Part shown: positions 46,301 through 61,300 of the stretch, one piece after another
How positions within the stretch are numbered: the stretch's first letter is position 1
How the letters are laid out: every line of letters starts with the position of its first letter
Notes under the pieces: generated by a model
Told to the model about the DNA's origin: nothing
Database searches by the model: none
Seen by the model: the letters and a program-made list of their open reading frames with translations, nothing else
Position numbers and translations under genes: made by a program
Assembly (NCBI GenBank): GCA_963693285.1
Contig: OY848929.1
Location: 3,474,501-3,538,500, forward strand
Direction: 5' to 3'
Length of the DNA stretch: 64,000 nt
Origin: Xestospongia muta
Lineage: Eukaryota; Porifera; Demospongiae; Haplosclerida; Petrosiidae

Positions 46301-49300
46301 TCCATAAGTCCTGTGATTCAGCTCTGTGAGATTATGAAAGCAAATTTCATCAATAAACAGTTAAGAAGTTAATTCCAAATTTTGAAAATAAAATGTAATC
46401 ATAGTGCTCATGTTATTTGTTAAGTATCAATTTGGTTAAAACTTTTGCTGCATTTGTTTCTTCTCTGGAGTAATAAAAAGCTTTAACACCATCTTTGTTG
46501 CCATCCCTGTTGCCATCCCTGTTGTTAGTTAAGCCTTATATAACAAAATTAATTTATTATAGAGCTAGAAATGGACACCCTCATTCATGTCAATAGTTCA
46601 TTGACATGCTGAGAGCTTAAATGTGAGTTATGGTGTGGAAAGTATAAATATAATATCAGCATAAATTTCATCAGATGAATGATTTAATAATCATTGTTCC
46701 TTCATTGTGTATTATTTGATTGTGATTACTGCATGTTATCATTCTGGTAACTGTTCACAATCAATGGTGGATGAAAATGCTTGGAAAAATCTCTATTTGC
46801 ATAGTCAGTGCAACCACTGATATATATATTAATGTCTACAGAGGTTTAGACAAGCTGCATTAGTGTATTAGAAGTGATGGTCGACATATTGACAAGATCA
46901 ATTTGTCATTAACCATCATTTGTTTTATTAGTTTCACTTTTGACATGTTTTAAAAGATTTTTAATGAAATATGAGGTCAAAAAGGAAAACAATCATTTGG
47001 TCCATGTACGTACAAGTATCCATATGTCATTAATAGTTTCAAATTGATGACATGATGCTTCTATAGTCTTCTTATTGTTCCTGTTCTATTAATGGTTATT
47101 TGACAGTCTACATATCAAATACGTACTTTCTATGTATGGCATAGACAGTCAATGGCAATCACTTCTGCTATTCATTTTTTAATTAAGGTATGCTGGATTA
47201 CTCTGTGTCTGCGTGACAGCTAAGAAAAAATTGATAACAGTCACTTTTAGAACTATCTGTCTTAATTCACCTTTCACATATTATTTTTAACCAGTATTAC
47301 AATGTGAAAACTACTTTAGATACCTACAACTTCCAATCTTGTATAACTAACATGTGTGCTAGTCAAAGGTATAAATGCAGCCATTTCATAAGCAGAAGAA
47401 AGGCTTTAATATTAATATTAGCATTAAAGAAGAACAGGCATAATGTATTACAAAATACTTAAGGGGAAATGTTCAATGTTCCATCAACTTGCTATGGAAA
47501 GATGGCCTGTTTTGCTTGCATTGCAGCTGCTTTGATCTTCACAATAAGCTGACTGAAGAGAGCTCCATAATTGTGGTAGTTGGTTCTCTAACTGCCCTTA
47601 TTGGGGACTAAGTTAATATTTTAAACAGATGTGGTGTTTGTTTAGGATATGTTGATATGGAGTCAGAAGCTGATGTCAAAATGCTGTTAACAAAGGACTT
47701 TATAGCATAGTTTTATAAACCAGAGTTAGTTATTGCAAATGGAGAACTTCATTTAGATGTGTAATTTATAAAAGATGTCTAGTTGACTTTATTATAGATG
47801 AAGCACATTGTGTGATTTAATGGGACTAACTTTCAGACAAGCCTATTCAAGAATTGGTAAAGATGTTTAATGTCTAACGTGAACATGGCTTTAACAGCCA
47901 CATTTACACGCCATTTACGAGAAGAAGTAGCAAGCTCATTGGATATGATTGCACCATTCTTAATTGTTATGTTCTCCAGATAAATTTAACCTTAAGTACA
48001 CTATTCTTGAGATAAACAAAATTCTGACAACATTTTAAGCCCATTTTGAAAACTGTGCATAGAGTAGCATTGCTTTAAGATTAAAGATCTTTTCTAAAAA
48101 CTAAAAAAATTGTGGCAAACTCTACGTTTTTAAAGGAATATGGGCTGCGAATTTGTGGATTCTTCAGAAACTGACACTGAAGTTAAAGATTAAATAATAG
48201 CAAATATTACCAGCTCTTCGCCACTATAGCTACACATAGAAATACCCACAGTAGCATTTGGAATTGCAGTATACTGCCCTAATGTCCATTTAATAATACG
48301 CTTGGGTGCACATGTTGACTTTAAGCATATTCATGTTTATTCATTGCATTAATTAAGTACACTTGATGGGTAGACTAACCCTTCTTTTCTGAGAATTAAA
48401 TAATAACAAGTACATAATGATTTCCATAAAGGTCATGAAATGTGGGGATGGCTGTACAAGTATATTTTCCAAGACTACAGTAGAAATGGTAGTATAAGCT
48501 TTCCACTTGTCCTTTCAGGAATAGCAAAAGCATTCAAAGAAGATGTGTGTTCTCATCCTAGTCTTTTGCAATTGCTTTTCAATGAAGATAAACCTCCACC
48601 TGATGATCATTCTTTGTTAAAGATGACAATGGTGAGTGTAATCTTGTTTATACATATGGTTAATTTTATTTTATTTTATTTTATTTTGGTTGAGTACCAG
48701 TCTTGACCTTTTATGTATTTGTCTATGAATACATGTATATGCTTCTTAGATACTTTTCAAGTGTTAAGTTATTTCTGTAGTCATAATTGTGAAGGAACTG
48801 GTGTTGAATTTAGTACTGTAGAATATTTGTCTATTTCTACAAATGACATTTGAACCTTCCACAAGTATAAAAGAAGCACAATAAAAAAGATATAGTGATG
48901 ATAATTCTGAAAACTCAAAAGTCAGTGCAAAAAATTCCCATCATGGGTAGTCTTTAATACTAAGTAAAATATTAGTATGACATAAATATGTCAGTCAGTG
49001 GCGTAGCTAATTTTGATTTTACAGTGTATACCTTACGTAGAACATTTCTTTTCAAAATGCATGGTGAAGCATGTTATTGTAATACATGGTACATCTATCA
49101 ATCTATTTATTTATCTACCTATCTATCGATATAAACAATCAATGTACAGTCAGAGTAGGTATATAAAAAGGGTAGGCATAAAGGCAAAAAATAAAAAATA
49201 ATAATAAATAAAGTAATCACATCAATTGAAAAATTTTAGTCAAAATGTCTAAACGATGGGTCCCCAGCATCTGTAGCAACTACTCTGGCAGATCTAAGGA

Positions 49301-52300
49301 CACCGGAGGCGTTGCCTGTTTGGATGACTATGGATAACCTTTGGAATAAATGGCTTCATAAATGTTCATCATCTATTGTATTTTTAAAACTTCAACCAAG
49401 TTCGTAAAGAAATGCAGAGGCTTCAGGGCCAAAACTTCTTGATGTCTATGTAGTGATTTGGAAAAATAATGAGAATGGCTCAGCATGAGATATTTAGGTA
49501 TCTTGTATGACTCGGCTACTCTAGCCATAGCTCAAGGTTCGGATGTTGCTTGGTTGGTATAAGAAGAAGTGAATGTATCTGGGCAGGTCTAAAGTATGAC
49601 TTTGTTTCCAGTGATTTATAGAGAGATCATGATATTGTGACTTGTAGCCGATACGTTTCAAATTGGAGTGCTGGTTCTATATAATGCTATATAGAACTCC
49701 TTGCAGGTTTATATTTTAAAGTATAGAACATGAAAACTTGAATAGCTATTTTGATATCATAATAGTCATAGTCACAGGTTTATATGGATCTGATTACAAG
49801 TGTTATCAGTTCAGTTATTGTTGACAGGTCCATATGCATTATAAACCAGCTGTCTTGAGAAGAAAAAATCTGCTAAATTTAGGATTAAAAGGCTATTGGT
49901 TGATGGCCATGTGCTATTATAGTCCTTGGTGGTATCTTTTGAAATTCCCTGATTGCCAGGTTTATAATAGACCACTGTACTGTGATATATATAACAGATG
50001 CACACACACACACACACATGCATAATGTGTGCAGGTCTATATTTGAAGATTTGAAAGTTTGTTCTTCAAAACATCACAGTGGCAAGTACTATGAACACTG
50101 CCCTTTCTGTCATTGTTGATGAGTCCATGAACATTACATAAATCTGCCAACTTGTGATTTTAAAAGAATATTGCTTGATTGCCATGTGCTATTTATGGAG
50201 TGATAATGGCATGTTAGTATGAGTCTGTTGATAAGTTATATCATGTGTATCTTGGTTCATCAGTCTAAAGGTGTTATATGAACCTGACAACTTGGGATTT
50301 TGTAAAGATCCTTGGGTAATATCTTATAAATTCTTTTGTTGCCAGGTTTGCACAGACCTCTGAACCACACGTACACACATATATACAAAATCCTTAGTTG
50401 GCAGGTTTATACTTTATAGAACACATAGATCGATGAAGTGGGATATATCTGATATAACTTGTCATTGTAACTCACTGCTATACTCCATAATACAGTCATT
50501 GTCCAGATTTGTTATCAGAATTCCTTAGGAAGCCCACAGTTCCATCTTAATGTCGATATATAGGACTGTGGAATTATGGACAGTATAGGACATCCTATAG
50601 GTATTCTGATGTAAGAATATAGTATGTGGCTGCCCAGCAACAGTCTTTTAAATTCTCAGGTTGGCAAGTTTATAACATTTATAGACCCACCAACAATGAC
50701 AGAACTGATAAAGCTTGTCTTCAGTTCTGTGTAAATCTGTTGCTTTGATATTTATGATGAAAGAACTAGCTATGAAGCTTTCAGGTATAAAATTTTCAAA
50801 TGTTAACATGCCAAGAGATCTCTATGCATTATATAGAACTGACACTCCAATACAATATGTATGGCTATGAATCTTGTCATACGTTTATAATATATAGACT
50901 GTTGCTTTGAGGTGTATAGCGGTATGTCAGACCTCAACCCTGGGATATTAGCCCCTGGCTATCCTTCAGCTGATATCTAGGGTGAAGGTCTAATATTCCT
51001 GATATACAACAAGACTTTATTATACATATTATATATTTTATAGAAGAAAAGGACATAAACTTCTCTATCAAATTTATCATGATCAGCAATTCATGATGCT
51101 AGTGATATATTTATGCTTGCTCAAGATATATTACCTATTATGACCTGTTGGCACTTTGATATTTTGCAAACTAGTTGCTAGTCATGTAGTTTTTCATTGA
51201 TGACAAGATTATAACTTGTTGCATGCTCTTATGCAAATGTATATGAAGTTTATGCTATTAGTACTAAATTTGTGTTGTCGAAAAATTTTGACACAAGAAT
51301 TCATACATCACATCTGTTTGTAGAGAAATATATATGCAAAATCTTATATAGATACCAACTAAAGAAATACCATTTTGATTCCTTTTGTGTGCTATTATAT
51401 AGGAATGATACATTTGTTATTGATTCTATTTTGTTTGTGTAGATGTAAATTGATAGACAAGAGGTGTTGTATTTGTAGGTTTTATGTACTTGGACTTAGG
51501 CACTGACATATTATAAAGTATGTACTTCATGTTCTGCTAGTTATTAGATTAATCTTCACATCTATTTACTTGTAATCTTCTGGACAGTTCTCGGCTTTAG
51601 TTTCTGTATTTTTAATTAGGATGCATTTTGGGCAGAGACTGAAGGCAAATCCATTTATAACTAAGTAAGATTTTAGTAACTTTGTTATTGATGACTTAAC
51701 TGTTTTATATTGTGAGAAACCAACCATGAATGTACTATTGGGTATAATTTTGTTGGTTTTGCAGAAGCAAATGTAGCTTCTAAATGTGATGACGTCAATC
51801 ACTTCACTTTTGACTGTTTAGTGTTTTGATATTGAGTTATTCTTTTTGCCTGTTGCTTTGATAGATTAGCTACCTAAATTGACATAAAGTACTTCTAAAG
51901 ATCTCTTTTTTTGCTGAGCAAAAAAAGCAAATTGTTAAACATGTATATGATGAAGACCTACTGTACAAAAGGGCATTTCATTTGGTAGGGATAGTGTTCA
52001 TGCTAAAGTAAAATGTAGTCCTAAACTATGCTGAGTCTTTTTATACATACATGTATAGTTTTTAATGTTTATTGTTGACTTTTGTACTTAACATTATTTC
52101 TCATGCTATGTCTTGAAAAATTGTATGTCTCATTAACTCCAGTTTTTGGTATAAAACTGATGTCATAAACAGCACCTTAGATGTATGAAATTGTTATGCT
52201 GCAAATATTATACATTATACCTTGTATAATAAGTTTCTCTTTGTGCCATACTATTGTTTAGGCTCATGAAACTGCCATAATGTTTGCTGACTACTAATGT

Positions 52301-55300
52301 GGGCATTTTTTGATATGTGGACTTCTTTGGGGTATTTTGTATGGTCATTGATCTCATGTGTTTGTATTACTGGTGCCACATTCAAATGGAATATAAGCAA
52401 TTGATGTATGCTTTTTTCCACTATTTTGAGACAAACTCTTGTATTAGAGATAACTTTGACTCTTGCTAATTGTTATTGTTATTGAACAATTTGTAATAAC
52501 TACTAATAATTATTAATCAGACTGCAACTGTGGCTGCTGGTTTATTCATATCATGTTCAAGTCCATTTTACAATACACCACTGCACTCCCCTTTAAATGA
52601 CAGTTTTGTGTTGAAAATATCTTACTGTTTGTGATCTAGTTTGGTTTAGCAATATGACAAAAGGCAAAGCTTTAAGGCTATTTGCCCTTTTTCTTTGTAA
52701 GTAATGGTTTCTGACCAAGCCAAAACCTGAATACACTGGAAATTGAAATGCAAATGTTTGTAAACCCTCTAAGGTTTTATAAATGAGTTTTATAACCCAT
52801 TAAGTCCATTAAAAATAAGATCACTTTATTAGTTATCTCTACATTTTAAGCACTGCAGTACAAGAAATTATTAATTGCTTTCTAAACTATTGTTTGTATT
52901 ACATATTGATTGTATTATAGTGTTATTATTGTTTAGGTAGCAAAGTCTGCTAGAGTGTATACCAATGATAAACGAATCATTTTCCCTCTTGTTGTTGTCA
53001 ACAATGTGTATGCATTTCCTGGTTTACCTTCTGCTTTACAAGACACTTTCGAGATGTTTAAAGTAAGTATGCTTAAGATATGTATATTGTATTAAGTAGA
53101 TTATCAAGAATTTCATTGAAAGCAGCCTAAATGGGCCACATTGATGACGATTAAAGAGTGTTATCAGCCAATTTTTTATTATTCACAATTCTAGTATATT
53201 ATGAATGATATATAATTACTTTAATGATACTTTTAGCTTAATTGGAAGCCTCTCTTCAATGACTCTAAATCAATAAAAAGTTAAAGGTAGCTATTTATAA
53301 ATTTTGTTTATTAAAAGAGAGATTTGATCCTACATGTGCAACAGGGTAACCCTTTTTTCCTGATCTATCGCTAGATAGTAAAATTTAACTTTTGTTATTA
53401 ATGCCCTTTAATTTAACCACCCCTTTCATGAGTGCTATTTTACATGCTATTGTTAATAGAACCTTTTGCCAGTGCCTAATTAATTAGTACAGAAAATAGA
53501 TAAACCTTTGTCTTCATTGCAATTCATTATGATTATCACAGTTTGACTGTTTCAACCTGGTTAATATTCATAATACACAGCTTATAGATTATGAAAACAA
53601 CTTAGTACTCTTTTAATGTACATGATGATGGAATGACATGTTATAGGACAAAAGGAGTTTCTTTGTTTGTGTTCTTTGTGTTGCACTTAGTGAGGATGCA
53701 ACTATTATAAGCACGCATGGCAATTCCAATTATGTCCACATAAAGATGTGCATACTCAGATACTAATATACTAGGTTTTGTAGGTAGATAATTCTGTGTA
53801 TTTTATGTGTATTATAGCATTTTTTCGTTATTGAAAACCATTGTCAGTTCTTTTTGAAAAATGTGTTTTTTGAAATTGATGAGGACAAACTTGCTGCTCC
53901 ACTTAAACATCTTCAGGAAGAGTATCATACTGTACAAATTGGGTCATACCCTGATGATTCAGAAAGGTGATATATGTTAGTTTTAATTTGCATGCAGTAA
54001 TATATCTTCCTTCCAGTGTTGCATACCGTGTAAAGGTAACCCTTGAAGGCCAAGACACTGCTCTTATTGAAAAAGCCTATTCTTCTTTACTATTAAAATT
54101 ATCTCCTGACTATATTTTGACTACGCAAAGTAACTATTCTTTGCAAAATGAATGTAAAGCAAGGTATGTATGTTGATACTGATATTGTGCACTCAAATAT
54201 TTAAATTATTAAATTAATATGTATAGAGCAAGGTATAGTGCTACTGATATACTGTATATTGGGAAACATTTGCGTTGCTAAATTTTTGCGAATTTCACGA
54301 ATTAAACTATATCGTAAAAATATCCCTCGCCAATTTCTTACAATTATGGGCGTGGTAAATGGTTGCGCAGAAAATTCGATTATGGGTATGGCAAATAGTT
54401 AGTAAAACTAATAGTAACCACATGACTCTCTTTAAATATTTCAAGAAGGAAGAATGTTTTCCTCTACCTGGTCCTTTGGGACAACTATCAACTAAAGTTC
54501 CGTCTTCTCCATTGGACGTCCACACCTCTTTATAAACATGGTATCAGGAGTCTATTTCCAACGTCTCCATTGTCGAGTGCAAGCCTGAGAAAACGTGTTT
54601 AGGGTGTGGTCAAACGGTAATAATTGCAAGTGGGTGGAAACATGTTGTAAATTCGCAAAATTTATATTCGTGAAAAGCCACAATTTCACCAATTCGCAAA
54701 AATATCCCGACATGAAAGTTTCCTGATATACGGTACAATGCACCCAAGTATATTAAATTATTATATACCTGTAGTCAACTATTGCTTATGATTACCATAT
54801 AGAGATAGTTCAGATACAAAGAACACAAATAATCATGTAGCATAGTAATGTTCATTTTTTTGATCTTTCACCAAACAAAATAATTTTCTTTGCCAAATGT
54901 TTTGACAGTTAGTTCAACTGTCATCATCAGTGGCTATATAATAATAAATGCATGCATGAAAAACAGTCCTATTTATACTCTACAGTAGGTTCAAAGGTTA
55001 GCGTCTTTTTCATAGTTGGTAGGCATCCCATGAGATGATGTTGTTCATACCGGCGTACCAGGAAAGGATGCACGTGGGTGGGGTGTGGCTCGTGCACTTT
55101 CTTTTGAAGCGTGAGGTAGATTTGAGGGATGGGGCCCTGCTCTCTATTAATGGTACCTTTATGATGGTGAATGTGCCAAGATTCCAGGATGCATCTTTGC
55201 ATAAGGTATGGGTGGTGAGCTAGGATGGTGGGATTATCCCAGTTGATTTTGTGGCCCTTATGCCAGGCATGCTCTGCTAGAGCATTGGTGGATGTATTCT

Positions 55301-58300
55301 GTTGTTGTACTGCTCTTTGGTGTTCTTTGATGTGTTGTTGTAGACTTCGACCTGTCTGGCCGACGTAAGAAGAACTGCAATCTTGGCAAGATATATAATA
55401 TACCACTCCTGTTTGTGAAGAAACAGGTAAAGGATCTTTAGGCCTAGATATTATTCTTCTTAGAGTAGTAAGAGGTCTAAAGATTACTTGTATATCCAGA
55501 GATCTTAGAATCCTCCTGATGGCTTCAGACTGTCCTTGCACATAGGGAATGGTTACCCTAATTGGAGGGGGAGTGTCAGAGATGGTGGAATTAGACAACA
55601 GTGATGGTGTGGGTCTCTTCTGTCGTACTTTCTTGTGACAATCCATGATGAATGTGTTGGGGTAACCATTATTGTGTAGAGCCTCTATAATGTGGGTCTC
55701 CTCCTCAGCTCTTTGTACAAGGCTAGAGGAGTGTGTAGAGGCTCTAGTGAATAATGTGCGAGCAACAGACTGCTTATGGGAGGAGGGGTGGTGGGAAGAA
55801 TACTGTAGGTATTGATCAGTGTGAGTCTTCTTCCGATAGACAGAGGAACATAGGGTTCCATCATCATCTCTAGTGATCAAAACATCTAAAAATGGGAGGC
55901 GGCCGTTTTCTTCTATTTCAACAGTGAATTGTATGGAGGGTTCTATAGAGTTAAGGTGTTTGTGAAAACGGTGAACAATGCTCGCTGGTAATGCTGCGAA
56001 GGTGTCATCAACATATCGTTTCCAAAATATAAGCTTGTAATCAAAGGAGGATAAGGCTCTCTGTTCAACATTTTCCATCACCATATTTGCTACAGTTACA
56101 GAAACAGGAGAGCCCATCGCTGTACCGAAAATTTGCTTATAGTACTTGCCTCTGAATGAGAAATAGGTGGCATCTAAGCAGAATTCCAATAAGCAAATGA
56201 TGTTGTCGATGGAAAGAGTTGTCCTGTCTGTTAGATTAGCATCTTCTTCCAATCTTTGCCTGGCCACCTGGATTGCTAACTTAGTTGGAACTTTGGTGAA
56301 AAGAGAAACAACATCGAAAGATACCATGATCTCATCTTTCAATTGGTGTGATGTAACAAAGTCACAGGAATTTCTTACACGCGAGATGCTGTTTCCAACC
56401 AGGGGAGATAGGATAAGAGAGAGATGTTTTGATAGATGGTAAGTGGGAGAAGAATAGAAGGAGACTATAGGTCTTAATGGAGCATCCAGTTTGTGTATTT
56501 TTGGGACTGTGGACTGAAGTATGCTTTTCACACTTGGAATTCCACGGCACTTCATCAGGATATTCAATTCAATGTCCTTCAACGTTGATGGCAAATTCAA
56601 AAAGGCTAAATGGACTTGTCAAAGTTGATTTCTCTTGAGCTTCTTCAGAGAGGGAAATCTACCAGTAACCTGTGGCAAGGTCCAGAGTAACGGGTTCAAG
56701 AATATCCTCAACGTAAGCCATCAGGTAGGCATTGAATTTAACACTTGTTCAACCAAGGACTCTTGTTATTTCTGGATACTCTTCCAGTATTCCATCTATA
56801 TCTCTCTGCTGTAATGTAATGAAGATGTCATGTTTTCTCTAATCCATTCATGACAGACTCTAGTGAGTAGTCTTCCTCTGCATTTGTCGACTGTATAATG
56901 GTAGCTAGAAGAGATACAGTATCTCTGGAGGGACTCCATTTTCTTGGATATTCACTTCATATCCAACTGGACTAATCTTGTGACTTGTAAGCCCGTTTCC
57001 ATTCAAACTCTAGCTTGTTCCTTTTGCATGGGAACTTGTAGATGGACTTCCTCTCCAGTGCAAGTATGTTGAATTTTTATCAGTGTCTTTTATGTTTCTG
57101 CTTCTGCTAAGCCTGAAGGGTTTTCTCACTGACTAGATCACTCTCATCTCCTTAATACGTTCTTTGTTTGTAAAAAATAGTTGCATACAGGAGTTCCTCT
57201 TCTGTCTCTCCCGACCATTCTTCATCCTTATTCTTCTTGACCCATTCTTGTTGTACAGCTATTCTCTTGAACATATTGAGATAACTTTCAATATTGTTGT
57301 TGCTTTGACAGCTTTTGCAATGTAGTTCTTGGTGGCTTCACTCAAGTCCTTCAATTGTCTTCAGTCTTCTTGTTATATCATCCATTCTTTTTGTATCTCC
57401 ACTACTGAGACTTCCTCTGCATTTCAGTTTGCCTCATACATCTTCATAATCGACTCTAAGAGCTGTGTTTTGCTAATGCTCTCCCTGTTGTGAGACTTCA
57501 GGTATTCCTGACTTTCAACTCCTCATAACTAAATCCCTGTACTCCTCTCTCTGGTGTAGTAAGCCTTGAATCCTACCAGAATTCAGATAGAACTCCCACC
57601 CTGGCACCAAAAATGTCACGAAATTTTGCATTAGATTTTACTTTTCTCTCAGAGGAACATAAACACTTTGTTTTTATAGAAATTACTGATAAACTATGGG
57701 GCGCTGTTTCTGTCAAAACTGGAAAATTATCATGATATGTCATACATCATGCATTATTTAGTAAATCATACATTATTTAATAAATCATGATAATTGTCCA
57801 ATTTTGACACAATTGGTTATAAGTCATTATTTATTAAATAACTCTTTATTTATTTAATAGATCATGCATTATTTAGTAAATCACGATTTATTTAGTGAAT
57901 AATGAGCATTAAAAGTAAATCAATTTTGACACAAATGGCACCCCATAATAAAGTAGCATTTTATAATGTCAGGGCTATGGTAACAATAATACATATTAAA
58001 TTGTATGTATGTAATATCTTAGACAGGCTAAGGGTCTCTATGCCCGAGTCAAATTGATTTCTTTTTTACAGGTATCATGTTACAAGTTTTAGTAAAGGCA
58101 CTAGTCTGTAGATGCTAAGTTCAAAACGATGATTACTTCAATGTTGAGCATATGAGTTAATCATTTAACTTAAAGTAGCAAATTTATTGTGGCTTTCTCT
58201 GTTCACTAGTCTTCAGTTCATATTAGGGAAGTTGTCTTTTCTAACAGTATCATTGAAACAGTCTGTAAGCAATTTTGAGTGGAAAGAGTGGTAGTGCAAA

Positions 58301-61300
58301 CAAGACTAGAAGAAACTTGGTAGTAATACACCAAGTACTTCATTGATACTTGCAATGTTAGCCAAAATCTTCAAAGGAGATATCAGTCACACATTATTAC
58401 AGGAAGGAACATTACAAAATGTATACTTTTAGCTTTGTATAAGATTTTATTTATTGGTGGTACAACTTAATAAAAAATCTAGACCTTTCTCACATAGGAA
58501 CAGTTACATGTTCCTGAATTGCTACTTGTTGATTTAAGTGTTAGTGGCAATGTTTTGTTTCTTATTAGAGAGTCTCTTAGTTGGTTAGACGAATATTTCA
58601 TGGGCAAAAGGCTTCTCTTGGCCCCAAGCTCTTTGCTTGTAAAAATTGAAGAATCTGTGAGGATAATGGAACAAGCACTAGAAATTTACAGGTATTTAGC
58701 TAATGAATTGTAGGGACCATTTATGACGTTGATAAATATATGTAAACTGCAGATGTGTATGTAGCAGTGTTGCATTTAAACAAATGATTTGTGAAAAGTT
58801 ATAGACTAAGCCAGTCCTATATTATATTAGCAAGTTATAAGGCAACATAAAATGTTTTAAAATAATTATTTAAATAGTTGAAATAAGTGTTTAATAATAG
58901 TTACTGATACTCTGTACATGCAGGAAAGGAACATAAACGTATTCATTAAATGAATTTCATGAGCTCCAGTAAATTGCCATGATAAACATAACTAGCCATT
59001 TTGCTCCACTAATCACTTATCTCTTTTTTATTCACATTTTCAGATTGTTGCTATTATAAAGAACTTGTGCTTGTGATGTTGAGCATTGCCACCATCTAAT
59101 TTTATATTTCGTTGACAGTAATGTGGCTATTATGAATACAATATCAAGTATTAAGTATAGTAGTTTGACCTCTGTCAATATAAATGTATGTGGACATGAT
59201 TCAGTATATAGAGTCAGTGAAATAGTAGTATTATTTAAAGTCTTTGAAAATGACTAATATTATGTCTGGAGAATAATTGCTTTAAGAATCTTTGGTATTA
59301 TATGTGATTACTATTGATGGTTATTTCTTTAGACCAGAGGACTTGTGTGTAGCATTTACTGGAGGCAAAGACTGCACTGTTTTGTTAGCTCTATATGTTG
59401 CTTTGATTACTAAAAAAAAAGAAAGACACAATATTAAGGCATTGTGTGTTGTTCCTACTCATTCATTTCCAGAAGTTGATGAATTTATTGACTCTTGCAT
59501 CACAAGGTAGGCTATCCATAGTCCATTAATGCATTTACTTACATTATTCAATCCTGCTATATACTTTTTTGGTCTACATTATGCTGTTGTTTCTGAATTT
59601 TCCTTTACTTTAATTAGCAGGCTAACAATGGTGGGAAACATAATAATAATGTAACTAAATCTTATACCTGAGAAAGAAATACTTGTTCACAAAAGGTTTT
59701 TGTATGAATGTTCATGCATAAATGGTTGCTACTTTGGCCATACAAATGTTACGTTCCTGCTCAAGATGGTCTTGTAGTAACTGTTTATATGTAAACATTT
59801 GTTTGATTTTTTGCAAGACAAGTCCTTCTTCTCAAATACAGTCCCAAACTATAAATGTTAAATGAAGGTGTGGCATTACAGCACTACAGTGGTACTCATA
59901 TGTTCTTCCTTTGATCGATTTACTCACTATGTAATTATAAACCTTTTTGTCATATTAAGTCATGACAATTGTATGTATTTATGTATGTATGTATGTATGT
60001 ATGTATGTATGTATGTATGTATGTATGCATGCATGCATGCATGCATGCATGTATGTATGTGTATACATACATACATGCATGGATGTGTGGATGTGTGCAT
60101 GTATAAATATGTTTGTTTTTATATATATGTATGTTGTGTTAAGGACTGTTTTAAAACTGCCATCCTGTTTTAATGTTGGCTTTACTTTAAACTGTATTTG
60201 CATACTATAAAGCTAATTCTATAAGTTCCTATTAATTTCAGTCTATGCTTGGTCTCTAAGGACAAACTTTGTGTATATTATACAATGGTCACAAGTATTA
60301 AAGTGTACCTCAACTTTGGTCAATTTATGTCTTTGAGAAATTTGGTATAAATGACAACTTTTATACACTAGAGTATGTGTGAGTGTAATTGACCCTTAAA
60401 TAATTCTACAAGTAATTAAAAACATTTTGAAAAATCAAATGAAAGATGGTGTAGCCTGAATTTGTGATGGCCTGGAAAACAATAAGATGATGGAGATGAT
60501 GGAACAATGACTGTTCAGCTACTTCCCGGTTTTCTATTTTAGAAACACTTTATAACAAAGTTAGACATATTGATAGTTGGAAAAAGACTTGACAACAGCA
60601 AGTAGGTGCTCAAATAAGCGTAACAATTCTATTGTCAAGTTGTTTTGAAAGGATCACAATGTATTGAATGCGGTGGCCTTTTTTCCGGTGCCATTTCTGC
60701 ATGTTGAGCACCATGCTCAATGATACTGTATTTTGTTAATAAGAATCCCAGTGTGAATCCATGTAGAGAGATCTATGGTTTCAACAGTCCATTTCCTATT
60801 CCTGCTATAACTTCATCTGTTTCTTTTATCATGACCATAACTATAAAATAAGTTATCTTTTTTGCAATGTGGTATCTATAGGTTTGTTGATTTTTATTCT
60901 ATTGTTATATGTGACTTTTAAGATTGCAGAAAATGAAATTAACCTACAAAAAGTAATGGCCAATGTCTTTCACAATTAATTTCATTATTTTATAGCAAGT
61001 ACTTTCAATTTTTGATTGTTACTGATTGAGATATACAGAAAATGTCTTTATGTGAGCAGCACAATAGTCCTTGCCAAATTATTAGTCTTTAGAGATAGCA
61101 AACCTCCAGTCCTGTATTGCAGCAACAATAGCACCCTCAAAATAACGTTAGGAATATTTATTCAAGGAAATCTTAGGATGATTTTTATGATTATAATCTT
61201 TTGTTTGTCTCTAAACACAATTCATCTCTTTCTTAGTTGAATAGTAAGCTTGAAATATCCAATTAGATTACAACCTATATCCAAGTAATATGGATTTGAT

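Larger units (their letters stand above)
54870..56600 (-). mobile_element. Penelope-like element (PLE 2), 5'-truncated, in FLAD1 intron 7
   Basis: A minus-strand element with one long open frame and a 3' region carrying a hammerhead-like hairpin. Its 5' end breaks off at about 56595, directly against a Ty3/Gypsy RT remnant, so it probably arrived by truncated reverse transcription into that older element. It is a different lineage from PLE 1. Confidence 0.88.

Noticed and set aside
59862..60210. Open frames rich in Cys-Met-Tyr-Val repeats
   Set aside because: They are translations of the TATG/CATG microsatellite.
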